DNA of 64,000 bases from the NCBI RefSeq assembly GCF_001486585.1, contig NZ_LN909045.1, positions 357,368 to 421,367 of the forward strand, written 5' to 3'. The position numbers and the translations under genes are program-made. Source of the stretch: Paenibacillus senegalimassiliensis (GTDB lineage Bacteria; Bacillota; Bacilli; Paenibacillales; Paenibacillaceae). The notes under the pieces were generated by a model, which was not told the origin of the DNA, did not search any database, and saw nothing but the letters and a program-made list of their open reading frames with translations. Below are positions 40,640 to 48,198 of this stretch, in pieces (positions within the stretch are counted from its first letter, which is position 1; each line of letters opens with the position of its first letter).

Positions 40640-43285
40640 ATGGGTAAGGATACGCGGGTTCTGTCGTTGGACGAGCGGGAGCTTAAGCAGATTGCGCATC
40701 GATTCGAGCAGAAACGAAAGCTGGGCCAAGGGCGGGACAACGAGCTGTTTGGCGTATTTGAAGAGGAGGCATTAACCGAGGAAGAAGGCTGGGCGCTGAA
40801 ATTCCTCTACGCCTATATGCCTGCCTGTGATATGGCGGAATACGATGGCGCGTTATTCCTGTCCCATGTACGGCAGGCCTTAACTGTTCGCAAGCAGGTT
40901 CCTTGGGGAGAGCGAGTACCGGACTCTCTGTTCCTGCATTTTGTATTGCCCTACCGGGTGAATACGGAGAATATCGAGGATTTCCGCCAGACGATGTATA
41001 GGGAATTGGCTCCTCGTATGGCAGGCTTGTCGATGGAGGAAGCGATTCTGGAGGTTAACTACTGGTGCCACGAGCAGGCAACCTACATCGGGAGTGACTT
41101 GCGTACACTGTCGCCGCTCAGCATGATCCGCAGCGCCCGCGGCCGCTGCGGTGAAGAATCCACGCTGGCCGTGGCCGCATTGCGCAGCATAGGCATCCCG
41201 GCCCGTCAGTGCTATACCCCGCGTTGGGCGCACTGTGACGACAACCATGCCTGGGTTGAAGCCTGGGCAGACGGACACTGGCACTATATCGGTGCCTGTG
41301 AGCCGGAGGCCAGGCTGGATCAAGGGTGGTTCACCGGTCCGGCCCGGCGGGCGATGCTGGTTCACTCCCGGGTGGCATCTACCTACCCTGGCCCCGAGGA
41401 AGTTACCGTACAGGGTGAATCCCATGCCGAATTGAACCTGATGGGGAATTATGCCCCAACCCGTACGGTAAAGGTGCAGGTTGTTGACTTGGCGGGGGCT
41501 CCTGCCCCCGATATCCCGGTGATGTTCCAGTTATACAATTACGCAGAGCTATCCACGATTGCGAGCATAGACACGAACTCGCAGGGCGAGGTGCGATTCA
41601 CGACGGGATACGGTGATCTGTGGATACGGGCTGTAGGAAGTGAAGGCTTCGGACAAATCCAGGCCAAGGTATCCGAGGGGGACTACTTTCAGGTAGTGTT
41701 GAATCAAGGACACATCTGCCAACCGGACGGGACAGAGGACTTTGAAATGGTTCCCCCTCCTGAGACCGAGCCGTCAGTGGGGGAGGTGGCACCTCAGGTG
41801 ATTCGGCAGCATGAGGAGCGGGTGGCTGCCGGGGCCGCGCAACGTCTGGCCTACGAGGGGACCTTCCCCGATGAGCGTGCCGCAGGGCAGCTTGCTGCTG
41901 AACTGGGGCTGGATAGTTCGAGAGTATGGAGGCTGCTGCAAGCGGCCAGGGGAAATCATCAGGAGATTACTGCATTCCTGAAGGACAGGGTTCCTCAGCA
42001 TGGGGAGTGGCCTTTGCTGTTACTGGAGAGTCTGCGGGACAAAGATATGATAGATACGCGGTGCGAAACGCTGGAGGATCATTTACAGGCATCCCTGTTG
42101 TGGAGTCAAGTCTATGAGAAGTCGTTGTTCGTGACCTACATTTTATGCCCACGGGTACTGTTCGAGATGATCGGACCTTACAAAGAGCAGTTCCAATCTG
42201 CTTTTACGGCCGAGGAGCAAGACCTGTACCGGGCGGACCCTGCACAGCTTGCGAATTTGCTGAGCCGAGAATGGCAAATTCTTGAGGAACTGCCCCATCT
42301 ACGGGGAAAGGCGGGGCCGCTCGGCATATTCAAGCTGCGGGCAGGAGACCGCACTTCGCTGGAAATTCTGTTTGTAGCCTTATGCCGTAGTCTGGGCATT
42401 CCGGCGAGACTGCATCCAAGCGAGCAGAAGCCGCAGTATTATACAGGTGAAGCGTGGCGAACGGTCCGAATTGGAGAAGCGGGCGGCGAGGAACAAGCCA
42501 GCCCTATACAATCCGGCAAGCTATGGCTGCACCTTGAGGAGAATGAGCAGAGCGATGAACTTGCAGCGGCCTCTTATGGAGAGAACTTTACGCTGGCTCG
42601 CCTGGAGCAGGGAATATACAAGACCCTGTTGTACCCCCATGGCAAGCAGGACGTTTATGATGTACCGTTCGAGTTGGAACCGGGAGCTTACCGATTAACC
42701 TCAGGGGTCAGGTTGAAGGATGGCACGGTATTTGGCCGCTGGACCTATTTTCAAATCATTACCGGAGCAGAGACGAACGTGACATTAACCTTCCCGGTGC
42801 CGCCACAGCCGATTCCGATGTATGGGCAAGCCGATCTGGCTAGCCCTCTTCGGCTGGCGAACGGAAGTCCGACCACCGTGGAGGAGATGTACAGCCATAA
42901 ACAAGCCCTGTTAATCGCTTGGCTGGAGCCGGATCGTGAGCCCTCCCGGCATTTGCTACGCGAGACATTCGCTCTAACGGAGCAAATCATCGAGAGGGGC
43001 GTTCCCGTCGTATTTGCGGTGGCCGAGGCCGAAGAAGGGACGATGGGAGCTTCTCCGTTTCAGGAATCAGATTTACCTCAAGGGACTACGCTCGTATATG
43101 ATCGTGAGCAGCAGACACTAAGCCAGCTTATGACAGCAAGCGGTTCCTCCAGCCCTGGAAAATTTCCGCATGTGTTCGTATTGGATGGAGCGGGCCAGAT
43201 CCGCTACAGGGAGTCCGGTTATAAGCCGGGCAGCGGCAAGGAAGCCTTGCAGGTGTTGTCCAAACTGGAGGACCAAAGAGAATGA
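40640..43285 (+). CDS. Large transglutaminase-like protein with C-terminal redoxin-like domain
   Basis: 881 residues; the ATG immediately follows the previous stop, with GGAAGGAG in front. Residues of about 130-225 are a transglutaminase core with Cys170 (SARGRCGEES), His203 (DDNHAWVEAW) and a GACEPEARLD stretch. An Ig-like/carboxypeptidase-regulatory-like region (NLMGNYAPTRTVKVQVVDLAGAPAPDIPVMFQLYN) follows at about 270-330, then a long helical middle. The end (about 750-881) looks thioredoxin-like (KQALLIAWLEPDREPSRHLLRETF, KFPHVFVLDGAGQIRYRESGY) but lacks a CxxC. The peptide:N-glycanase group belongs to this superfamily, so cutting a glycopeptide is conceivable; peptidase activity is equally so. 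No signal peptide. Confidence 0.82.
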   Translation: MGKDTRVLSLDERELKQIAHRFEQKRKLGQGRDNELFGVFEEEALTEEEGWALKFLYAYMPACDMAEYDGALFLSHVRQALTVRKQVPWGERVPDSLFLHFVLPYRVNTENIEDFRQTMYRELAPRMAGLSMEEAILEVNYWCHEQATYIGSDLRTLSPLSMIRSARGRCGEESTLAVAALRSIGIPARQCYTPRWAHCDDNHAWVEAWADGHWHYIGACEPEARLDQGWFTGPARRAMLVHSRVASTYPGPEEVTVQGESHAELNLMGNYAPTRTVKVQVVDLAGAPAPDIPVMFQLYNYAELSTIASIDTNSQGEVRFTTGYGDLWIRAVGSEGFGQIQAKVSEGDYFQVVLNQGHICQPDGTEDFEMVPPPETEPSVGEVAPQVIRQHEERVAAGAAQRLAYEGTFPDERAAGQLAAELGLDSSRVWRLLQAARGNHQEITAFLKDRVPQHGEWPLLLLESLRDKDMIDTRCETLEDHLQASLLWSQVYEKSLFVTYILCPRVLFEMIGPYKEQFQSAFTAEEQDLYRADPAQLANLLSREWQILEELPHLRGKAGPLGIFKLRAGDRTSLEILFVALCRSLGIPARLHPSEQKPQYYTGEAWRTVRIGEAGGEEQASPIQSGKLWLHLEENEQSDELAAASYGENFTLARLEQGIYKTLLYPHGKQDVYDVPFELEPGAYRLTSGVRLKDGTVFGRWTYFQIITGAETNVTLTFPVPPQPIPMYGQADLASPLRLANGSPTTVEEMYSHKQALLIAWLEPDREPSRHLLRETFALTEQIIERGVPVVFAVAEAEEGTMGASPFQESDLPQGTTLVYDREQQTLSQLMTASGSSSPGKFPHVFVLDGAGQIRYRESGYKPGSGKEALQVLSKLEDQRE

Positions 43286-43298
43286 AGGAGGATGGGGC

Positions 43299-44336
43299 GT
43301 GAAGGGGAACTACGTAGTGGCGGGCTATGTCAGCGACAAGCATCTGACCGATTTGACGCAGGAGGAGCTGGCAAGGCTAACCCATTTGAATATTGCCTTT
43401 GGCCATGTTCGGATGGATCGGATTGTGACAGGGCATATGAGTAATCTGGAGCTGATACCGGAGCTTAAGCGCAAGCAGCCTGGGCTAACGGTGCTTTTAT
43501 CCGTGGGAGGCTGGAGTGCAGGGGGATTCTCGGAAGCGGCTTCGACAGAAGCGGGCCGACAAGCGATGGCCGAATCCGCGGTTCAAGCCATCTCAAACCA
43601 TGGGTTTGATGGTATTGATCTGGATTGGGAATATCCTTGCTATGCCGAAGCAGGAATCGCCGCCAGTCCCCAAGATAAGCGGAACTTTACGCTATTATTA
43701 CGCACCATTCGGAAGGCGCTGGACCTGCAGGGTGAGCGGGAGGGGCGCAGATATCTTCTGACCATTGCGGCCGGTGCGGACCAATATTATATGGATGGGA
43801 CAGAAATGGATCAGGTGCAGGAATATCTTGATTTTGTCCAGTTAATGACTTATGACATGCGAGGTGGCTTCCAAATCCTGACCGGGCATCATACCAACCT
43901 GTATACGGGGACAGGAGATTTGTTCCGTATCAGCGTGGATGCCTCCGTTCAACTGTTCGTCCAGGCTGGCGTGCCAAGACATAAAATTGTGGTTGGGGCG
44001 GCCTTCTACTCAAGGTTGTGGAGGGAGGTGCCGGATGTTCATCGGGGGCTGTATCAGATGGCTGGAAGTGCCGGAGGTTATGGTCCGGATTATACTGAAT
44101 TGATGGCGGCATATGTTAACCTTAACGGGTATGTAAGATATTGGGATGATGAAGCGAAGGCTCCCTACTTGTTCAATGGCGATACGTTCATCTCATACGA
44201 TGACGAGGAATCCATTACTCACAAATGTGCTTATATAAAGGAGCAGGGATTAGCGGGGCTGATGTTCTGGGAGTATGGCTGTGACCGCACAGGCCGACTA
44301 TTAACGACCATTCATCAGCAATTGTCACCCTCGTAA
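43299..44336 (+). CDS. Glycoside hydrolase family 18 protein (chitinase/endo-GlcNAcase type)
   Basis: 345 residues from the GTG at 43299, seven bases after AAGGAGG; longer forms run into the previous gene. YVVAGYVSDKHLTDLTQEELARLTHLNIAFGHV, LLSVGGWSAGGFSEAAST, and the catalytic DGIDLDWEYP with Glu111 as acid are present, as are FVQLMTYDM and MFWEYGCD. There is no secretion signal or chitin-binding domain, so it acts in the cytoplasm on imported material. GH18 includes chitinases and endo-beta-N-acetylglucosaminidases acting on N-glycans. Last gene of the operon, ending in a strong terminator. Confidence 0.92.
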   Translation: MKGNYVVAGYVSDKHLTDLTQEELARLTHLNIAFGHVRMDRIVTGHMSNLELIPELKRKQPGLTVLLSVGGWSAGGFSEAASTEAGRQAMAESAVQAISNHGFDGIDLDWEYPCYAEAGIAASPQDKRNFTLLLRTIRKALDLQGEREGRRYLLTIAAGADQYYMDGTEMDQVQEYLDFVQLMTYDMRGGFQILTGHHTNLYTGTGDLFRISVDASVQLFVQAGVPRHKIVVGAAFYSRLWREVPDVHRGLYQMAGSAGGYGPDYTELMAAYVNLNGYVRYWDDEAKAPYLFNGDTFISYDDEESITHKCAYIKEQGLAGLMFWEYGCDRTGRLLTTIHQQLSPS

Positions 44337-44356
44337 GGACCCTATGGGGATTATAA

Positions 44357-44392
44357 AAGGGGATCAACCCACTTTCGGGTGATCCCCTTCTT
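44357..44392 (+). terminator. Terminator of the glycan operon
   Basis: AAGGGGATCA, one bulged A, then CCC (44357-44370) pairs with GGGTGATCCCCTT (44377-44389) around a four- to six-base loop, followed by CTTC. A stable hairpin with a modest T-run. Confidence 0.8.
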
Positions 44393-44498
44393 GCCGGGCT
44401 GAGGTGTTCTAATGGGCAAGCAACCCGAATAAGTATAATTACGGAGCCATTTTGGCCGTGCATTCGGTACAACCTTCCGGGCTGTTTTTCACAGTTTC

Positions 44499-44723
44499 CT
44501 AGATTTGCTTGCCAGAGCTGGAGGGTGGGGAGGATGGCCCTGGTCGATCTTCGCCGATGATGTTGTCAAGGCGCTGAATTTCTTCAGAAAGAGTTTGCAA
44601 TGAAGCGTCAATTTTGCCCAATTTATCACCGACGGTTTGCAGCACGTATTTGATCAAGATGAAGCAAAGCGTAACCGGGAACCCTACATTGGTAACCAAC
44701 GACACAATATCCGCTACCTGCAT
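44499..44723 (-). CDS. YvrJ-family small membrane protein
   Basis: 74 residues from the ATG at 44723, after AAGGAGG; an upstream in-frame start would cover the promoter. One hydrophobic span (IVSLVTNVGFPVTLCFILIKYVL), then an amphipathic helix with heptads (KLGKIDASLQTLSEEIQRL) and a Pro/Ser tail. SLVTNVGFPVTLCFILIKYVL matches the short YvrJ family of Bacilli. In Bacillus subtilis yvrJ is one of the few genes transcribed by SigO with RsoA, and here it faces a pair of genes resembling those two subunits, from a matching promoter. The role of YvrJ itself is unknown. Confidence 0.8.
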   Translation of the reverse strand: MQVADIVSLVTNVGFPVTLCFILIKYVLQTVGDKLGKIDASLQTLSEEIQRLDNIIGEDRPGPSSPPSSSGKQI

Positions 44724-44758
44724 GCTTATGACCTCCTTGGATTGTATTGGGCCCTTCA

Positions 44759-44793
44759 CTATATAGGGAAATGGAAGACAAGAAGTAACAACC
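44759..44793 (-). promoter_or_regulatory. Promoter motif of the yvrJ-like gene, copy A
   Basis: On the minus strand, GGTTGTTA (44793-44786) is followed after exactly 14 bases by TTTCCCTATATAG (44771-44759), 35 bases before the yvrJ-like ATG. The same two blocks at the same spacing precede the divergent sigma-like gene. Neither block resembles sigma-A hexamers at correct spacing. Confidence 0.8.
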
Positions 44794-44831
44794 ATTTATT
44801 TGGAAAAATGTTATAATAATTACAAAAACAA

Positions 44832-44868
44832 GGTTGTTAAAGGCTCGTTTGATTTTCCCTATATATAG
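44832..44868 (+). promoter_or_regulatory. Promoter motif of the sigma-like gene pair, copy B
   Basis: GGTTGTTA (44832-44839), 14 bases, then TTTCCCTATATATAG (44854-44868), 28 bases before the TTG start of the sigma-like gene. It is identical in its blocks and spacing to the divergent copy A, so the same polymerase form should use both; the obvious candidate is the sigma factor encoded here, giving autoregulation. Confidence 0.8.
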
Positions 44869-44896
44869 AAGATGAATTTGAAAGGGGGAGGTTGTT

Positions 44897-45241
44897 TTGA
44901 AAGAACATCATACCGTGTACGAGCAATATCAGAAGGAAGTGTACCGAATCGCCTGGAGAGTTCAATACAGAGCAAGGGCCGTAAGAAACCGGGAATGTTC
45001 ATTCAATGGAATCGAGCCGTCCGTCACCTGCTTCACCTCATCTTCTGATAATAAAATCGTTGTAAGACAGATGATCAGTGCGCTTCCTTCCACGACGGGG
45101 CAAACCATCATATCTAAAATATACCTTCAGGATAAAACCGAGGGGGAAGTCGCCCGCGAGTTGAATATGAGTCAGCAAGGGGTGAACAAATGGAAACGAA
45201 AAATGATCAAAGAACTGTCCCGAATGATGAAGAGTTCCTGA
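44897..45241 (+). CDS. Sigma region-4-like protein (SigO-like subunit)
   Basis: 114 residues from a TTG after GGGGGAGG. The C-terminal half (residues 65-112: LPSTTGQTIISKIYLQDKTEGEVARELNMSQQGVNKWKRKMIKELSRMM) reads as a sigma-70 region 4 helix-turn-helix, with the usual repeat of helix, turn and KxK recognition helix. The N-terminal half is helical and basic and has no region 2. That layout fits SigO (YvrI) of Bacillus subtilis, which supplies -35 recognition and needs a second small protein for the -10. The next gene overlaps it by 52 bases and the YvrJ-like gene is divergent. A phage-type small regulator is the alternative. Confidence 0.72.
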   Translation: MKEHHTVYEQYQKEVYRIAWRVQYRARAVRNRECSFNGIEPSVTCFTSSSDNKIVVRQMISALPSTTGQTIISKIYLQDKTEGEVARELNMSQQGVNKWKRKMIKELSRMMKSS

Positions 45242-45411
45242 GCCTGCTATCGAAGGTCAAGGAGAATGATCCCGATTCCATACTAGAGCTTATCGATTTG
45301 TTCAAAGGGGACATTGCACATGTCAGCCAGTTTATCCATTCGTCGCGAGAGGATGCGGTTGCCGACATTATCCTGGAGTTTTTGGAGATGATTCGTGAAG
45401 AAGACCGTTAA
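45190..45411 (+). CDS. Sigma region-2-like small protein (RsoA-like subunit)
   Basis: 73 residues. The ATG follows AAGGGGTG and lies 52 bases inside the previous gene in another frame. After an acidic head, FLSLLSKVKENDPDSILELIDLFKGDIAHVSQFI matches the start of sigma-70 region 2 (helices 1.2-2.1), as in RsoA (YvrHa) and the HTH_16 proteins of conjugative elements. AVADIILEFLEMI is the next helix. RsoA pairs with SigO to melt the -10. The long overlap suggests tight coupling so both subunits are made in equal amounts. Followed by a terminator. Confidence 0.7.
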   Translation: METKNDQRTVPNDEEFLSLLSKVKENDPDSILELIDLFKGDIAHVSQFIHSSREDAVADIILEFLEMIREEDR

Positions 45412-45448
45412 TTTAGAATATGAAAATAATGATATTTGCAAAGCTTTG

Positions 45449-45475
45449 AGGAACGCCCTATGTGGCGTTCCTTTT
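45449..45475 (+). terminator. Terminator of the sigma-like gene pair
   Basis: AGGAACGCC (45449-45457) pairs with GGCGTTCCT (45464-45472) and is followed by TTT. Compact and convincing; it separates the pair from the germination operon. Confidence 0.85.
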
Positions 45476-45569
45476 AATATATGTTCAAATACATAAAGAT
45501 GGTTGGCATTGGATAAGATAGGGTTTGCTGGATGAACTAACCTGAATCTCGGAGAAGGGCGGTATCGCT

Positions 45570-47036
45570 ATGAGGACACGGACCGGAGGTAAGGGGGCAA
45601 CTAAGCAAGCTCTGACAGGAAAGCTGTCAACGGATGCGGCGATACTAGGCTCTGTATTCGAAGACTGCTCGGATATTATGTTTCATACATTTCAAACGAT
45701 GTGGGGAACTTCCTTCCTATGCGTGTGTTGTCGTGGGTTATGTGACACGGAACGGTTGGAGCGACAGGTATTGGCTCCCTTGGAATCGGATGAGGCGGGA
45801 GTTCTTAACTTTCCGGCAGAGCGTTCTTCCAGATACCTAAGGAATCATCAGCTACAAGAAGCTCCCGTGGCATCACTGGAGGTAATCCAATCGGTTGAGC
45901 AGGCGATTCAGGGAATTTTGGATGGACAGGCACTCGTGATCAAGGAGGGAGTACCAGCCGGAGTACTGTACTCGCTTCATAAGCCGGTTGGGCGTTCTCC
46001 GGAAGAACCGGCGGCGGAATCAACCGTTCGTGGTGCACGAGATGGTTTTACCGAGTCGCTGCAGACGAATTCCTCGTTGCTGCGCATGCGTTTGAAGACA
46101 CCGGCATTCAAGCAGCGCACGCTCACGATTGGTAGTTACACTAATACCAAGGTGCTGCTGGTATATATAGATGGTGTGATTGAGTCTTCTCTGCTTGAGA
46201 AGGTCCAGGAGCGTCTTCAGCGGTTAGATATATCTAAAGTGCTGGAAAGTCAAAACATCGAGGAAGGCATCGTTGACCAACGCTTCTCGCCTTTTCCCCA
46301 AATGCTGGCTACCGAGCGTCCGGATGTCGTCGTATCCAATCTGCTGGAGGGTAGATTCGCCATTTTAATTGATGGGACTCCCTTTAGCCTGATTGCACCT
46401 GTCACCCTGTTCACGATGCTCCAATCCCCTGAGGATTACTATCAAAATATGTATATGAGTGTCTTTGTACGATGGCTCAGATACCTGTTCTTTATGTTGT
46501 CCTTATTGCTTCCTTCCGCTTATGTAGCGGTAACGACATTTCATCAAGAGATGATCCCGACCGTATTACTGCTAAGCATCGCCAGGGCTAGAGAGGAAAT
46601 TCCGTTCCCAGCCTTGATTGAGGCTCTGATCATGGAGATTTCTTTTGAAGCGCTTCGCGAGGCTGGCGTCAGGCTGCCACGCCAGGTTGGTTCTGCTGTG
46701 AGCATCGTGGGTGCATTGATTATCGGTCAGGCGGCTACCTCTGCGGGGATCGTATCCGCCCCGATGATTATTATTGTGGCTATCACAGGGATCGCTTCAT
46801 TTATGATTCCCCGTTATGCCATGAGCACCTCTACACGTTTGCTGCGATTTCCCATTATGCTGCTCGCTGGAACGATGGGATTAACGGGGGTCATGTTAGG
46901 CCTGATCCTGATCGTTATCCACTTAAGCAGCCTTCGTTCATTTGGTACACCTTATCTTGCCCCGGTGACACCTACCTCTGCTGAAGGTATGAAGGACGTG
47001 TGGTGGCGTTCTCCTCCCTGGCGCAGAGCACGCTGA
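45570..47036 (+). CDS. Spore germination receptor, GerA-type A subunit
   Basis: 488 residues. A soluble N-terminal half of about 270 residues contains TESLQTNSSLLRMRLKTP and TKVLLVYIDGVIESSLLEKVQERL, followed by the conserved VVVSNLLEGRFAILIDGTPF and SPEDYYQN. Five or so membrane spans then run to residue 460, with EIPFPALIEALIMEISFEALREAGVRLPR. These are the hallmarks of GerAA/GerKA proteins in the inner membrane of spores, which sense germinants together with GerB and GerC. The N-terminus is shorter and less conserved than usual. It is first in a four-gene operon. Confidence 0.93.
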   Translation: MRTRTGGKGATKQALTGKLSTDAAILGSVFEDCSDIMFHTFQTMWGTSFLCVCCRGLCDTERLERQVLAPLESDEAGVLNFPAERSSRYLRNHQLQEAPVASLEVIQSVEQAIQGILDGQALVIKEGVPAGVLYSLHKPVGRSPEEPAAESTVRGARDGFTESLQTNSSLLRMRLKTPAFKQRTLTIGSYTNTKVLLVYIDGVIESSLLEKVQERLQRLDISKVLESQNIEEGIVDQRFSPFPQMLATERPDVVVSNLLEGRFAILIDGTPFSLIAPVTLFTMLQSPEDYYQNMYMSVFVRWLRYLFFMLSLLLPSAYVAVTTFHQEMIPTVLLLSIARAREEIPFPALIEALIMEISFEALREAGVRLPRQVGSAVSIVGALIIGQAATSAGIVSAPMIIIVAITGIASFMIPRYAMSTSTRLLRFPIMLLAGTMGLTGVMLGLILIVIHLSSLRSFGTPYLAPVTPTSAEGMKDVWWRSPPWRRAR

Positions 47037-47076
47037 TAGCAAGATGTAATATACCCTGGAAGGAGTGACCCCGATT

Positions 47077-48198
47077 ATGCTAACTGATCAAGGGAAAATA
47101 TCGTCCGTTCAGCTTGCCTATATGATGATTCCCGCTATTCTGGCTACATCGATCCTGTCTATTCCGAGCCTGTCTGTTCAATATGCAGGACACGATATGT
47201 GGATGACTCCTCTACTTGGCTCGCTTGCTGGATTAATGAGTATTGGTGTAGCGATGGGATTGCAGCGCTTGTATCCTGGACACACACTGATTCAAGTCTG
47301 CAACGCCATTTTTGGAAGATACATAGGCAGCGTACTCGGGTTTGTATTTCTGTTCTATTTGCCCCACTTGACCGGGCTGGTCATCCAAGTATACGGAAAT
47401 TTTATCATTAGCAATGCCTTGCCGAACACGCCGCTAATTGTCATTATGGGCTCGATGGTGCTGGTCTGTGCTATTAACGTACGGCTTGGCATTGAAGTTG
47501 TGGGCCGCACGTCTCAGGTGTTCGTTACCGTATTTTTCGTATTGCTGGGGTTGACCTTTGTTCTGTTAATTCGAGAGCTCGACCCTGCTGAATTGCTTCC
47601 GTTTATGGAAAAGGGATTTCCCTCCATTGCCAAGGGGAGCTTGGCTCCTGCGGCCTGGTTCAGCGAATACATCATGCTGGCTTTTCTTCTTCCTTTCATT
47701 AATGATCATAGCCATACAGCGAAGACCTTGCTGGGTTCATGGCTACTTGTGGTCATCGCGATGATCATTACGAATTTATTCTGCCTGCTGCTTATGGGAG
47801 ATTTGACGGACAGTTTTACATTTCCCGTGATGATAGCTGCTCGTTATATCACCATCGCCGATTTTATGCAGCATATTGAGGCTGTCATTATTGCGATATG
47901 GATATTTGGCATCTTTGTAAAAATCTCGGTTTTCCTTTATGTCTTCGTGTCCTCCACCGCCGAATGGATCGGATTGAAGGATTACCGTCCGCTCGTATTT
48001 CCAGCTTCAGCACTTTGCATGGGTTACGCCTATTGGGTCACGACGGGCAGGCAAGGGGCGGATAGCCTGATTCGCGCCTCTTCGAATATCTATACACTCA
48101 TGTTCTTGCTAGTGATTCCTGCTGCGTTATACGGAATTGCCGGGCTTAAGCGTATGTGGGGCAACATCAGGAAAGGGGCGAAAGGAGGTTCGGCATGA
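47077..48198 (+). CDS. Spore germination receptor, GerB-type permease subunit
   Basis: 373 residues from the ATG at 47077, after GGAAGGAG; a GTG at 47065 would be too close to that site. About ten membrane spans, beginning ISSVQLAYMMIPAILATSILSIPSL, of the amino acid/polyamine permease fold. MQHIEAVIIAIWIFGIFVKISVFLYVFVSS is the conserved GerB region. The subunit is thought to bind the germinant. It overlaps GerC by four bases. Confidence 0.93.
   Translation: MLTDQGKISSVQLAYMMIPAILATSILSIPSLSVQYAGHDMWMTPLLGSLAGLMSIGVAMGLQRLYPGHTLIQVCNAIFGRYIGSVLGFVFLFYLPHLTGLVIQVYGNFIISNALPNTPLIVIMGSMVLVCAINVRLGIEVVGRTSQVFVTVFFVLLGLTFVLLIRELDPAELLPFMEKGFPSIAKGSLAPAAWFSEYIMLAFLLPFINDHSHTAKTLLGSWLLVVIAMIITNLFCLLLMGDLTDSFTFPVMIAARYITIADFMQHIEAVIIAIWIFGIFVKISVFLYVFVSSTAEWIGLKDYRPLVFPASALCMGYAYWVTTGRQGADSLIRASSNIYTLMFLLVIPAALYGIAGLKRMWGNIRKGAKGGSA

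Noticed and set aside
45476-45569. Sigma-G promoter before the germination operon
   Set aside because: Expected on biology, but no GHATR-N16-18-CATnnTA pair could be read with confidence.
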